Source: Fen-178 sp963722575
GTDB lineage: Bacteria > Acidobacteriota > Terriglobia > Bryobacterales > Bryobacteraceae
Length of the DNA: 64,000 nucleotides
Reading direction: 5' to 3'
NCBI GenBank assembly: GCA_963722575.1
Contig: CAVRNR010000022.1
Coordinates: 1,426,001-1,490,000 of the forward strand
Shown: one piece after another, positions 51,693-59,815 of the stretch
Numbering within the stretch: position 1 is the first letter of the stretch
How the letters are laid out: every line of letters starts with the position of its first letter
The notes under the pieces: model-generated
Seen by the model: only the letters and a program-made list of their open reading frames with translations
What the model was told of the DNA's origin: nothing
Databases searched by the model: none
Translations under genes and position numbers: made by a program

Positions 51693-53285
51693 ATGTTTAA
51701 GGCTTTCGGAATCCTCGCGATGGCCGCGCTGCCGGTTCTGGCCCAGGACGGCTCGATTTCGGCGGAGCGAATTCGCGAGCACACCAGGTTTCTGTCGCTC
51801 GATTTGCTGGAGGGCCGCGGCGTCGGCCAGCGGGGCGGGGACATCGCGACCGAGTACATCGCCGCGCAATTCGCCCTGGCGGGGGCCCAACCGGCGGGCG
51901 GCAACGGAAGCTACTTCCAGAAAGTGCCGCTGGTGGGGATTGAGACCACGCCGGACGCGCAGCTTTCGGCCGCGGTGGGGGGCAAGAGCGTGGACTTCCG
52001 CTGGCTCGAGGATTTCGTGGGCGTGAGCCAGCGGCAAACGCCGCAGACGCGCTTCGAAGGCGAGGCCGTCTTTGTGGGCCACGGCGTCACCGCGCCGGAA
52101 TGGAAATGGGACGACTTCAAAGGCGTGGACGTGAAAGGCAAGGTGCTGGTGCTGTTCACCAACGAGCCCGCCTCGAACGATCCGGCCCTCTTCGACGGCC
52201 GCGCCCTCACCTACTACGGCCGCTGGACCTACAAGTACGAGGAAGCGCTGCGGCGGGGCGCGGTGGGCGCCATCCTCATCCACACCACTCCCACCGCGGG
52301 CTACGGCTGGGAGGTGGTGCGCAACTCCTGGGGCCGCGAGACGCCCTTCGTGAAGCTGGCCGCAGGCGAACCAGCGCTGGCCTTTCAGGGATGGGTGACG
52401 CGCCAAGCCGGGGAGAAGCTGCTGGCCCTGGCGGGCAAGACTGTGGATGAACTTCTGGCAGCTTCCGAAAAGCGCGACTTCCGGCCGATTCCGTTGGGAA
52501 TCCGGATTCGCGGCAGCATGCCCGCCCGGATACGGGAGCTCGATACGCGCAACGTGGCGGCCATCGTGCCGGGCAGCGATCCCAAGCTGAAGGACGAAGT
52601 GGTGATCTTCAGCGCGCATTGGGACCATCTGGGAATCGGCACGCCGGTCAACGGCGATGCGATTTACAACGGCGCCATCGACAACGCCACCGGCTGCGGC
52701 ATTCTGCTGGAGCTGGCGCGCGCGTGGGCCGCGTTGCCGCGGAAGCCTCGGCGGTCCGCGCTATTCCTCTCGTTCACCGCCGAAGAAGGCGGGTTGCGCG
52801 GCTCCGAGTATTACGCCGCGCATCCCCTGTACCCCGCCGCCAGGACGGCCATCGATTTGAACTACGATGCGCTCTATCCCTTTGGGCGCGCCAAGGACGT
52901 GGTGCTCACGGGCGCCGAGCGGACCACGGTCTGGCCGCTGGCGCGGCAGATCGCCAAACGGCTGAACCTCGAGATTTCCTCCGATGCGCAGCCCGAGCAG
53001 GGCCACTACTTCCGTTCCGACCACTTCTCATTCGCGCACGCCGGAATACCGGCCTTTTCCATCGGGCACGCCACCGAGTTTCTGGGGAAGCCGGCGGGCT
53101 ACGGCCACAAGATGTGGGAAGAGTACAACAGCCAGCACTACCATCAGCCCTCGGACGAATTCCAGGCGGATTGGGATTTCACGGCGGTCCAGCAGGCGGC
53201 CGAGTACGGCTTCGCGCTGGGCATGGAGATCGCCAACCAGGATAAGCTGCCGGACTGGCGGCCGGGGGACCAGTTCCACCGGTAA
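51693..53285 (+). CDS. M28-family zinc aminopeptidase with PA domain, secreted
   Basis: About 530 residues with a signal peptide (FKAFGILAMAALPVLA). A protease-associated insert occupies roughly residues 120-260 (VFVGHGVTAPEWKWDDFKGV). The peptidase has the two-zinc set: SAHWDHLG (His and Asp), IDNATGCG (bridging Asp), FTAEEGGLRGSEYY (catalytic Glu and zinc Glu), NYDAL, and the late SDHFSFAHAGIPA. It would release amino acids from peptides in the periplasm or outside. The ATG at 51693 starts the signal peptide; the upstream frame to 51597 is not needed. It is divergent from the TIGR03437 gene. Confidence 0.9.
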   Translation: MFKAFGILAMAALPVLAQDGSISAERIREHTRFLSLDLLEGRGVGQRGGDIATEYIAAQFALAGAQPAGGNGSYFQKVPLVGIETTPDAQLSAAVGGKSVDFRWLEDFVGVSQRQTPQTRFEGEAVFVGHGVTAPEWKWDDFKGVDVKGKVLVLFTNEPASNDPALFDGRALTYYGRWTYKYEEALRRGAVGAILIHTTPTAGYGWEVVRNSWGRETPFVKLAAGEPALAFQGWVTRQAGEKLLALAGKTVDELLAASEKRDFRPIPLGIRIRGSMPARIRELDTRNVAAIVPGSDPKLKDEVVIFSAHWDHLGIGTPVNGDAIYNGAIDNATGCGILLELARAWAALPRKPRRSALFLSFTAEEGGLRGSEYYAAHPLYPAARTAIDLNYDALYPFGRAKDVVLTGAERTTVWPLARQIAKRLNLEISSDAQPEQGHYFRSDHFSFAHAGIPAFSIGHATEFLGKPAGYGHKMWEEYNSQHYHQPSDEFQADWDFTAVQQAAEYGFALGMEIANQDKLPDWRPGDQFHR

Positions 53286-53286
53286 G

Positions 53287-54588
53287 TCACCGCCCCGTAT
53301 CCGGCAGCGCCTCCACGGATGCCTCCACTTCGCCCGTGAACCTCAGCACGTTCCACTTTGCTTTCTCGAGGGCGTACTGCGCGTCGTAGAACGCGATCCA
53401 CTTGTGATTCTCGACAATGCGCGCTTCCTCCACCTGGCGCAGCAGCGCCCGGCCTTCCTGCATCTGGGCGAGGTCCATGGAAAGCTGCTCGCGCGCGACA
53501 TCCAGGTCCAGCCCCGCCACTTCCGCCGCGGTTTCCGCTTTCTTCACATCGCGGAACGCCTGCTGGAGGTCCGAGGTCAGGCGGTTTCGCGAATTGCCCA
53601 GCTCGATTCTCAGGCGGGAAATGTCGATCTGGGCTTGCGCGATCTGCGCGCTCACGCCCGAGCCGGTGAATAGCGGCAATTCGAATGCGACGCCAAGTTG
53701 CACGTTGTTGCGCTGGAATTTCTGGAAGAACTCGGCGTAGTTATTGAACTTGGCGAGCATGCCGTACTGCGCCACCAGGTCCATCTTCGGCCACCGTTCC
53801 GCTTTCTCGCCGCGCATCTCCAGGCCCTTGGCGGCGATCTGCGATTCGAGCTTGCGCAGTTCCTGGTTGGATTCCAGCGCGGCCTGGATGGCCTGCTCTT
53901 CGGATGGCGGCAAGGCCGGCGCGCGGCGCTCCTCCACCACCGCCCGCACGCGCTCGTCGGCGGAAAGGCCGATGGCCATCGCCAGTGCCGTCTCGGCGGC
54001 GGCCTGGTCGGCCTCCAGGCTCTCGGCGGTCTGGCGCGCGCGCGCCACATCCAGGGCCGCCTGCTTCTCCGCCAGCGGCAGGGCGCGGCCTTCCCGCACC
54101 AGCGCCCGGACGGATTCGAGAACCTTGTCCAGGCTCTCGGCGTCCTTTTGCGCCAGAGCGCCGATGCGCGCCGCGCGTTCGGCATCCAGGTACAGCGACG
54201 CGGTGCGGTATGCCACCTCGTCCCGCTTGCCCGCGGCGCTCAAGGCAGCCCCGCGCGCGTCCTCTTTCGCCCGGGCCACCGCGAAACTCTGCGGCCGGTT
54301 GAACAGATCCTGGGTGGCGCGCCCCTGCACGATGCTGGGCGCCGAGCCTTCGATGCTCATGGGAAAACCGTTGCTGTAGGCGAGGCCGCTGCCCACGGTG
54401 AGGCGGGGCGTGAATGGATCCTTGGCCAACCGGACGGCCTGCCGGGCGCTTTCCTCTTCGAGGCGGCTCAGAGCGATGTCGGGATTCTGCTTGAGCGCCG
54501 TCTCGACGGCCTGCCGCAGTGTCATGGGGCGCACTTCGGCGCGCAGCAGGCAAGCCAATCCCAGGAAGGAGGCTGCTATTTTACACAT
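53287..54588 (-). CDS. TolC-family outer-membrane efflux protein
   Basis: A 433-residue protein with a short signal peptide (SFLGLACLLRA) and two TolC repeats of long coiled helices (TLRQAVETALKQNPDIALSR; RTASLYLDAERAARIG; LESNQELRKLESQI; LTSDLQQAFRDVKKAE). It would form the outer-membrane channel of a tripartite efflux pump or secretion system. No fusion protein or pump gene lies next to it. The stop lies one base after the stop of the convergent M28 gene. Confidence 0.87.
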   Translation of the reverse strand: MCKIAASFLGLACLLRAEVRPMTLRQAVETALKQNPDIALSRLEEESARQAVRLAKDPFTPRLTVGSGLAYSNGFPMSIEGSAPSIVQGRATQDLFNRPQSFAVARAKEDARGAALSAAGKRDEVAYRTASLYLDAERAARIGALAQKDAESLDKVLESVRALVREGRALPLAEKQAALDVARARQTAESLEADQAAAETALAMAIGLSADERVRAVVEERRAPALPPSEEQAIQAALESNQELRKLESQIAAKGLEMRGEKAERWPKMDLVAQYGMLAKFNNYAEFFQKFQRNNVQLGVAFELPLFTGSGVSAQIAQAQIDISRLRIELGNSRNRLTSDLQQAFRDVKKAETAAEVAGLDLDVAREQLSMDLAQMQEGRALLRQVEEARIVENHKWIAFYDAQYALEKAKWNVLRFTGEVEASVEALPDTGR

Positions 54589-54627
54589 ACCTCATTGTAA
54601 GAAAACTGGGTATCGCGCTTCGCGCCT

Positions 54628-54651
54628 GGGCAAGCTAAAGCATGCCCTACC
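54628..54651. repeat. Single arm of the 24-bp palindrome seen at 31282
   Basis: Identical to 31282-31305 except one base (C to T near the 3' end). It lies between the TolC start and the ferredoxin terminator, without its partner arm. Confidence 0.7.
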
Positions 54652-54653
54652 AG

Positions 54654-54692
54654 AAAAAACCCGGCGCCGGGCCCGCCGGGCCCGGCGCCGGG
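54654..54692 (-). terminator. Strong intrinsic terminator of the ferredoxin gene
   Basis: On the minus strand a hairpin of almost pure G+C (54660-54692) is followed at once by TTTTTT (complement of A 54654-54659). It lies 27 bases after the ferredoxin stop. Confidence 0.85.
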
Positions 54693-54718
54693 CGATGGTC
54701 GCCTGGTTCTGGTTCAGC

Positions 54719-54970
54719 TCAGTTGTAGTAGGCCGCGTTGATCTCGGTGAAACGCGCACTCTCGGCCGGCAGCTCGTCCAGCGCGAACATGGAGTTCGAG
54801 GGGCAGACCGGAACGCACGCGCCGCAATCGATGCAGTCCACCGGATTTACGTAAAGCTGGGGGGCGTCCGCGAAAGCGGCCTCGTCCTTCTTGGGGTGGA
54901 TGCAGTCCACCGGGCAGGCTTCCACGCACAATTCATCCTTGGTACAGGTGTCCGTAATTACGTATGCCAT
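54719..54970 (-). CDS. fdxA: Bacterial-type ferredoxin with two Fe-S clusters
   Basis: An 83-residue ferredoxin. Cluster residues: C-x5-C-x3-C-x3-C in CTKDELCVEACPVDC and CIDCGACVPVC, then P. The spacing resembles seven-iron FdxA proteins (one 3Fe-4S and one 4Fe-4S) or an eight-iron variant, and the segment IHPKKDEAAFADAPQLYVNP separates the clusters. The ATG at 54970 gives the usual N-terminus MAYVITDTC; the upstream frame is not needed. A strong terminator follows, so it is monocistronic. Confidence 0.88.
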   Translation of the reverse strand: MAYVITDTCTKDELCVEACPVDCIHPKKDEAAFADAPQLYVNPVDCIDCGACVPVCPSNSMFALDELPAESARFTEINAAYYN

Positions 54971-55096
54971 GCCATTAAAGATGCAATTCCTGGGCCAGCC
55001 GTCCGCCACCATAAATGATAGAAAACACGACGTATAACTCCGCACTTCCGGGCCTGTGGGTGGGTGAATCCACGCAGATCCGGCGCGGGGGTTGGT

Positions 55097-57751
55097 CTAT
55101 TCACCCGAAATGTGAAACAGCGGCCGGCCCGCCAGCGACGTGCGGAATCCGTAAATCGCAATCAGTGCCACCGCCAGCAGCGGGATCGGCACCAGCCCGA
55201 TGTACCAAGCGGAAAGGTCCAGCGTTGGGGGGCACGCGTACAGCAAGTCGAAGGACGTATACGCGACGATGGCCGCCAGCAGTCCGAACCGCAGGAGCAC
55301 AAACACAAGCACGCCGAAGAAGAGCGCGTAGCCGGGAATGTCCAGCCACGGGGTGGCCGACCCAATGGCGGGGCCGATCGACGTAATGACGACGAAGAGC
55401 GTCGCGGCGATCCATTCCTTCCGCAGCAGCACCCGCAACAGAAACAGCATGAGAAAGAAAATCATGCTGAGCATGAGAGCGCCGGGAACCGCGTTCAACA
55501 TTTCGGCGAGTTCGTGGCGCACCCCCAAGAGCGCATTCAGAGGCGGGAATGACGGCCCGCCGCCGCGCAGGGCCCTCTCGAGCACAAAGAGAAGACCCAG
55601 AAGACCCCAGAGCGTGCCGCACCCCGCGCCGTACAACAGGTCCCTTCCTACCAGCGGATCTCGGATCCCCCGGGTGGTGTAACGGGTCCAGGAAATCATG
55701 GTGTGGGGCCAGCGCCGCCGCACCCATGGTTCGAGCGCCAAATAAGCAACCCAGGCGAAGCCAGCATCGAGGGTAGCCTCGGCCACCACCCGCCAGAACC
55801 CCGACAGCTCCTGCATGGTTGCGGTGTGGTGCATTTTCAGAAAAGCGCTGGCCGCCAGGCACACAAACAACCATGCGCTCATTCTTACGGCGCCACGCTG
55901 GTCCACCCTTCGCGCCCGGAAGTTATACCACGCCAGCAGGCAGGCGGCCACCAGCACCAGGTAGATGATCACCTGAAACGCGGTCTGGTTCTGCCCGTTG
56001 TCGGGCGGCTCCATCCGCGCGGGAACGGTCCATGGGCCGATGATCCGGAACGACACTGGCCGCCCGCGCCACGCCGCGGCTTCCACCCGCAGTTTCGCTC
56101 CGGTCTGGGAATCGGCGCCGGTCCACGCCGCTCGCGTGTCCCAGTTTGCCAACGGGGTCCACTGCGGGTCCGCGGGCTGGAACCGGGACTGGTCCAATCC
56201 AGCGGCTTGAAAAAGTCCGGCCCAATCGAACACTCCCGAGGGCGGAGCCGCTGCTTCCACCTGCGGAGGGACCGCCTCGAATTCCTGGAGCTTCCCGTCC
56301 GGATCGCTCCGCAGCCGCACCATCCCGGACATCTCGAATGACGGATCTCCATAGCCGACCGCCACATCGAATCCCCGCACTGCCGCCATGGGCCGCGGGC
56401 TCTCGCGATACCAGAAGGCCACCAGCGGCGGCTGGCCGGCGGCCGGGTTCTTCCATCGCGCGGCTGCTTCCTTGGGGTGCTTCTTCAAATAGTCCCGATA
56501 GTCGTCGTCGTATTCGAGGCCCCATGCGGTATCGCCCGGCCGCGCCGTGTAGCCAAAGCTCTTGAGGACCGTCCGGGCGTCGCGGGCCAGCGCTTCCGGC
56601 GGATTCTCCAAGGGAATCTTGGCCGTGATCGCCTGGCTGGGCGCCAGCACCGCCACCGCCACGATCCCCACCAGCGCCGCCGCCAGCCACGCCACGGCCA
56701 CCTTGGGCGGCAGCCCTTCGGTCTCTCCGGCCGCCGCCACCAGTTCGGGCGTTGGCGTCTCTCCAGCCGCCAGGGCCGCCGCCAGCGGATCGCCGCCCGG
56801 CAACGCCGCCGCCACCGCCAGCGCAGAAGCCGGCCGCTGCCGCGGGTCCGGCTGGAGACACCGCTGGATCACGCGCTCCACGGCCGGGTCCAGTTCCTTC
56901 ACCAGCCCGGTAATGCTCGCCGGGGCCGCCCGCTGCTGCATCTCGGTCAGCTCTCCCAGCGACGCCGCCTCAAACGCGCGCTTCCCCGTGAACAATTCGT
57001 ACAGCAACAGCCCCAGCGAGTAGATGTCGCTTCTGACGGTGACCTCGGTCCCCGCAAGCTGCTCGGGCGACATGTACGCCGGCGTTCCGCTGCGAATGTC
57101 GTCCTGCAAATGCCCGCTCAAACCCGCCAGCCCGAAATCCATGACGAGCACCTGGCCGCGGCCATCGATCATGATGTTGGCCGGCTTCAGGTCGCGGTGC
57201 AGCACGCCTTTTTCGTGCGCCGCCGCCAGGCCCGCGCACAGCTTGCGCGCGGTCTCCAGCGCCTTATCCACCGGCAGCCGCCCGATGCGCCGGAGCAGGG
57301 AACCCAGGTCCTCACCGTCCACGTACTCCATGGAAATGTAGTGCAGCCCGTCCACCTGGCCGATGTCGTAAACCCGGCACACGTTGGGATGCGCCACCTG
57401 GCGCGCGATGCGCACCTCGTTGTAGAAGCGAGCCAGCATGCGTTCGTCGCGGGCCGTGGCTTCCGGCAGGAACTTCAGCGCCACCGCCTGTCCGAGCGTC
57501 AGGTCCGTGGCGCGATAGACCTCACCCATGCCGCCCCGCCCCAGCAGCCCGGCGATGCGATAGCGCCCCGCCAGTATGGTGCCCGGCAGGAAGCGTCCTT
57601 CATCCACGCTGCTGGAGGAACTCGACCCGGGCGACGCCGGCGGCGCCAGCACCTCGGTTTCAGCGGACGTGGCGTCGAGCGGCGCCGCGCACCAGGCGCA
57701 GAAGCGGCTATTATCCGCGCATTCGCGCGAGCAGGAAGGGCAATTCCGCAT
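55097..57751 (-). CDS. Ser/Thr protein kinase with zinc ribbon and polytopic membrane C-terminus
   Basis: An 884-residue protein with three parts. Residues 4-22 form a zinc ribbon (CPSC and CAWC). The kinase domain (residues 62-310) is complete: GLLGRGGMGEVY, Lys93, HRDLKPANIM with Asp187, MDFGLA with Asp205, and SPEQ. After a helix near 345 there is an extracytoplasmic stretch, then about eight helices from residue 600 to the end. The membrane tail is not a known sensor family that I recognise. It could phosphorylate proteins in answer to a membrane signal. Upstream of it infC is divergent. Confidence 0.88.
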   Translation of the reverse strand: MRNCPSCSRECADNSRFCAWCAAPLDATSAETEVLAPPASPGSSSSSSVDEGRFLPGTILAGRYRIAGLLGRGGMGEVYRATDLTLGQAVALKFLPEATARDERMLARFYNEVRIARQVAHPNVCRVYDIGQVDGLHYISMEYVDGEDLGSLLRRIGRLPVDKALETARKLCAGLAAAHEKGVLHRDLKPANIMIDGRGQVLVMDFGLAGLSGHLQDDIRSGTPAYMSPEQLAGTEVTVRSDIYSLGLLLYELFTGKRAFEAASLGELTEMQQRAAPASITGLVKELDPAVERVIQRCLQPDPRQRPASALAVAAALPGGDPLAAALAAGETPTPELVAAAGETEGLPPKVAVAWLAAALVGIVAVAVLAPSQAITAKIPLENPPEALARDARTVLKSFGYTARPGDTAWGLEYDDDYRDYLKKHPKEAAARWKNPAAGQPPLVAFWYRESPRPMAAVRGFDVAVGYGDPSFEMSGMVRLRSDPDGKLQEFEAVPPQVEAAAPPSGVFDWAGLFQAAGLDQSRFQPADPQWTPLANWDTRAAWTGADSQTGAKLRVEAAAWRGRPVSFRIIGPWTVPARMEPPDNGQNQTAFQVIIYLVLVAACLLAWYNFRARRVDQRGAVRMSAWLFVCLAASAFLKMHHTATMQELSGFWRVVAEATLDAGFAWVAYLALEPWVRRRWPHTMISWTRYTTRGIRDPLVGRDLLYGAGCGTLWGLLGLLFVLERALRGGGPSFPPLNALLGVRHELAEMLNAVPGALMLSMIFFLMLFLLRVLLRKEWIAATLFVVITSIGPAIGSATPWLDIPGYALFFGVLVFVLLRFGLLAAIVAYTSFDLLYACPPTLDLSAWYIGLVPIPLLAVALIAIYGFRTSLAGRPLFHISGE

Positions 57752-57802
57752 ATCGGCAGAACAATCTTACCGCGCCTCGCGGGACCGCGGAATGTCCGCC
57801 TT

Positions 57803-57833
57803 TTGACTTTTCCGCTTCGATTTGGTGTACACT
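57803..57833 (+). promoter_or_regulatory. Possible promoter of infC
   Basis: TTGACT (57803-57808) and TACACT (57828-57833) with a 19-base spacer, about 125 bases before infC. The spacing is longer than ideal. It would leave a leader of about 120 bases, and infC is often translationally autoregulated through its leader. Confidence 0.35.
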
Positions 57834-57958
57834 AAGACTGACACAACTTGCGCTTGTCTTTCAGCCACACCATTCCGATTCTCGGCCAGAGAGTCTATCC
57901 GGGCGCCCAGCCCCTTTCCGTTTACCCTAGCAACCCTGAAACCGACGCATAACCACAA

Positions 57959-58546
57959 ATGTATCCAAGGAACTTTCCTCCTCGCAGGCAGAATCGCAGA
58001 GAGAACGTGAATGAGTCCATTCGCGTGCGCGAGGTGCGCGCGGTATTCCCGGACGGAACCACCGAGGTGATGCCCACCGCGGTCGCCCTGCGCAAGGCGC
58101 AGGAATTGGGCCTCGATCTGGTCCTGGTGGCCCCCACCGCCGTTCCGCCCGTCGCCAAGGCCGTGGACTTCGGTCACTACACGTACGACCAGAAAAAGAA
58201 GCAGCACGACGCCAAGAAAAAACAGCACGTCGTCCAGGTGAAGGAACTGAAGTTCCGTCCTAATACCGACGATCACGACTATGACTTCAAGATGAAGCAC
58301 GCCATCCGCTTCCTGGCGGAAGGCAATCGAGTGAAGGCCGTGGTCCAGTTCCGCGGGCGCGAAATCGCGCACGCCGATCTCGGCAAGAAGCTGCTCATAC
58401 GCTTTGCCGGCGACCTTGCCGCCCATGGCAGCGTCGAGGGACAACCGCGCCTGGAGGGTCGCAACGCCCACATTCTGATCAGTCCGGTCAAGACCGCCGG
58501 CAAGAGTTCCCCGGGCGAAAAGCCCCAGCCGCATGCGCCTTCGTAG
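57959..58546 (+). CDS. infC: Translation initiation factor IF-3
   Basis: A 195-residue IF-3. The N-terminal domain has NESIRVREVRAVFPDGTTEV (IF-3 usually NxxIRxxEVRLI), the linker DFGHYTYDQKKKQHDAKKK and the C-terminal domain VKELKFRPNTDDHDYDFKMKHAIRFL plus VKAVVQFRGREIAH. It binds the 30S subunit and blocks early joining of 50S. The start is ATG (57959) rather than the unusual ATT of many infC genes, with an Arg-rich extension. The last 25 or so residues are a lax tail. The usual neighbours rpmI and rplT are not downstream in this window. Confidence 0.93.
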   Translation: MYPRNFPPRRQNRRENVNESIRVREVRAVFPDGTTEVMPTAVALRKAQELGLDLVLVAPTAVPPVAKAVDFGHYTYDQKKKQHDAKKKQHVVQVKELKFRPNTDDHDYDFKMKHAIRFLAEGNRVKAVVQFRGREIAHADLGKKLLIRFAGDLAAHGSVEGQPRLEGRNAHILISPVKTAGKSSPGEKPQPHAPS

Positions 58547-58547
58547 A

Positions 58548-58565
58548 GGCCGGGCATGCCCGGCC
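58548..58565. repeat. 18-bp perfect palindrome after infC
   Basis: A self-complementary sequence two bases after the infC stop, with no T run, directly followed by the REP-like element at 58571. Confidence 0.7.
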
Positions 58566-58570
58566 CGTAC

Positions 58571-58641
58571 AGCGCCGGCGATCTTCTCGCCGGTGTTCTT
58601 CCCACTCCGGATACCCCACCGGCGACAAGATCGCCGGCGCT
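58571..58641. repeat. REP-like intergenic palindrome, copy 2
   Basis: Arms 58571-58595 and 58617-58641 match at 24 of 25 positions in inverted orientation across 21 bases. It is the same element type as 12839-12908, with similar arms and spacer length. Confidence 0.75.
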
Positions 58642-58690
58642 ACTTTGGGCATGCTAAGATGCGATTAGTCCTTCCGGGCAGCCGCTGAGT

Positions 58691-59572
58691 ATGTACAAGG
58701 CCTTCTTTGGCTTTACGAAGAACCCGTTCAACATGAGCCCGGACCCTTCGTTCCTGTTCCGCAGCACTCAGCATGAAGAGGCCTTAGCCAACCTCATCTA
58801 CGGCGTGCAGAGCCGCAAGGGCTTCATCGTCCTCACCGGCGAGGTCGGCACCGGCAAAACCACCATGCTGGAATGCCTGCGCGACTTCCTCAACGCACAG
58901 CAGATCGCGTTCGCCTCGCTGTTCAACTCGCGTTTGACGGTCGAGCAGTTCTTCGAGATGCTGGCCTATGACCTGGACCTCCGGTGCAACCGCCTCTCCA
59001 AGACCGAGGTCCTGCTTTCGCTCAATAACATGCTGCTCGAGAGAGCCAACCTCGCCCGGACCACGGTGCTGATTGTGGACGAGGCTCACAACCTGGACTG
59101 GGACGTACTGGAGGAAATCCGACTACTAGGAAACCTCGAGAACCGGAAGGGCAAGTTGCTGCAGATCGTTCTCGCCGGCCAGCAGGAATTGGATCGCAAG
59201 TTGGACGCCCCGGAATTCCGCCAGCTCAAACAACGTATTTCCCTGCGCTGCGCCTTGCGAGGCTTCGATCTTCGCGACACCGTGGCCTACGTGAACTCCC
59301 GCATGGCGTGCGCCGGACTCAAGGGCCAGACCGTGATTTCGCCGCAACTGATGGAAGAGCTTCACTACCGCGCACAAGGGATTCCGCGTGTCATCAACGC
59401 GATCTGCGACAACCTGTTGCTCACCGCGTTCGCCATGGAGAGCCGAGTCGCCACCCTGGCAATGCTCGACGAGGTCGCTGCCGACATGCGCCTTGAGTAC
59501 CCCGGCCAACGCCCCTTCCGGCCCGATACCGATTTTCCCCAGCGCACCCTGCGACGCACCCAAGTACCATAA
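58691..59572 (+). CDS. ExeA/GspA-type AAA+ ATPase
   Basis: A 293-residue protein: FFGFTKNPFNMSPDPSFLF at the N-terminus (the ExeA mark), Walker A GEVGTGKTT near residue 51, sensor and Walker B VLIVDEAHNLD near 119, and QIVLAGQQELDRKL. ExeA-type ATPases work with type II secretion, pili or exosortase-type systems, where they remodel peptidoglycan or assembly steps. No secretion genes are nearby. It is separated by 243 bases from the tandem-repeat secreted protein, which lies downstream on the same strand. The frame stays open for 69 codons after its TAA. Confidence 0.87.
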   Translation: MYKAFFGFTKNPFNMSPDPSFLFRSTQHEEALANLIYGVQSRKGFIVLTGEVGTGKTTMLECLRDFLNAQQIAFASLFNSRLTVEQFFEMLAYDLDLRCNRLSKTEVLLSLNNMLLERANLARTTVLIVDEAHNLDWDVLEEIRLLGNLENRKGKLLQIVLAGQQELDRKLDAPEFRQLKQRISLRCALRGFDLRDTVAYVNSRMACAGLKGQTVISPQLMEELHYRAQGIPRVINAICDNLLLTAFAMESRVATLAMLDEVAADMRLEYPGQRPFRPDTDFPQRTLRRTQVP

Positions 59573-59815
59573 TGGTTCGGTTGGCCTCGATATAAGGGAT
59601 TTACCCTATTCCTTATTCTCTCAAAAAAGACCAATAGTACTAGGTGTTACCTTACTTTCAGTGCCCGAAATGCCCTAGGTTACGTTACCCTGAAGGATGA
59701 GAGCACAAAAGGCCAGACCTTTCTCTGGAAAGTGGATCGAGAGGGCAACTGGACCTCCGGGATCTCAATGCCGAACCCGTGATGGGTTCAGGAAGTCGGT
59801 AAAAGGAGCTTCTCA
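59573..59815. other. Leader region of the repeat protein, with an open frame and two hairpins
   Basis: A hairpin GAACCC/GGGTTC (59773-59789) lies 14 bases before the ribosome-binding site AAGGAG (59803-59808) of the next gene. A stem ATAAGG/CCTTAT near 59592-59616 may serve the ATPase gene as a weak terminator. The frame of the ATPase continues without start codon for 69 codons beyond its TAA to 59782, reading ...NALGYVTLKDESTKGQTF and FLWKVDREGNW, which looks protein-like. Confidence 0.4.
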
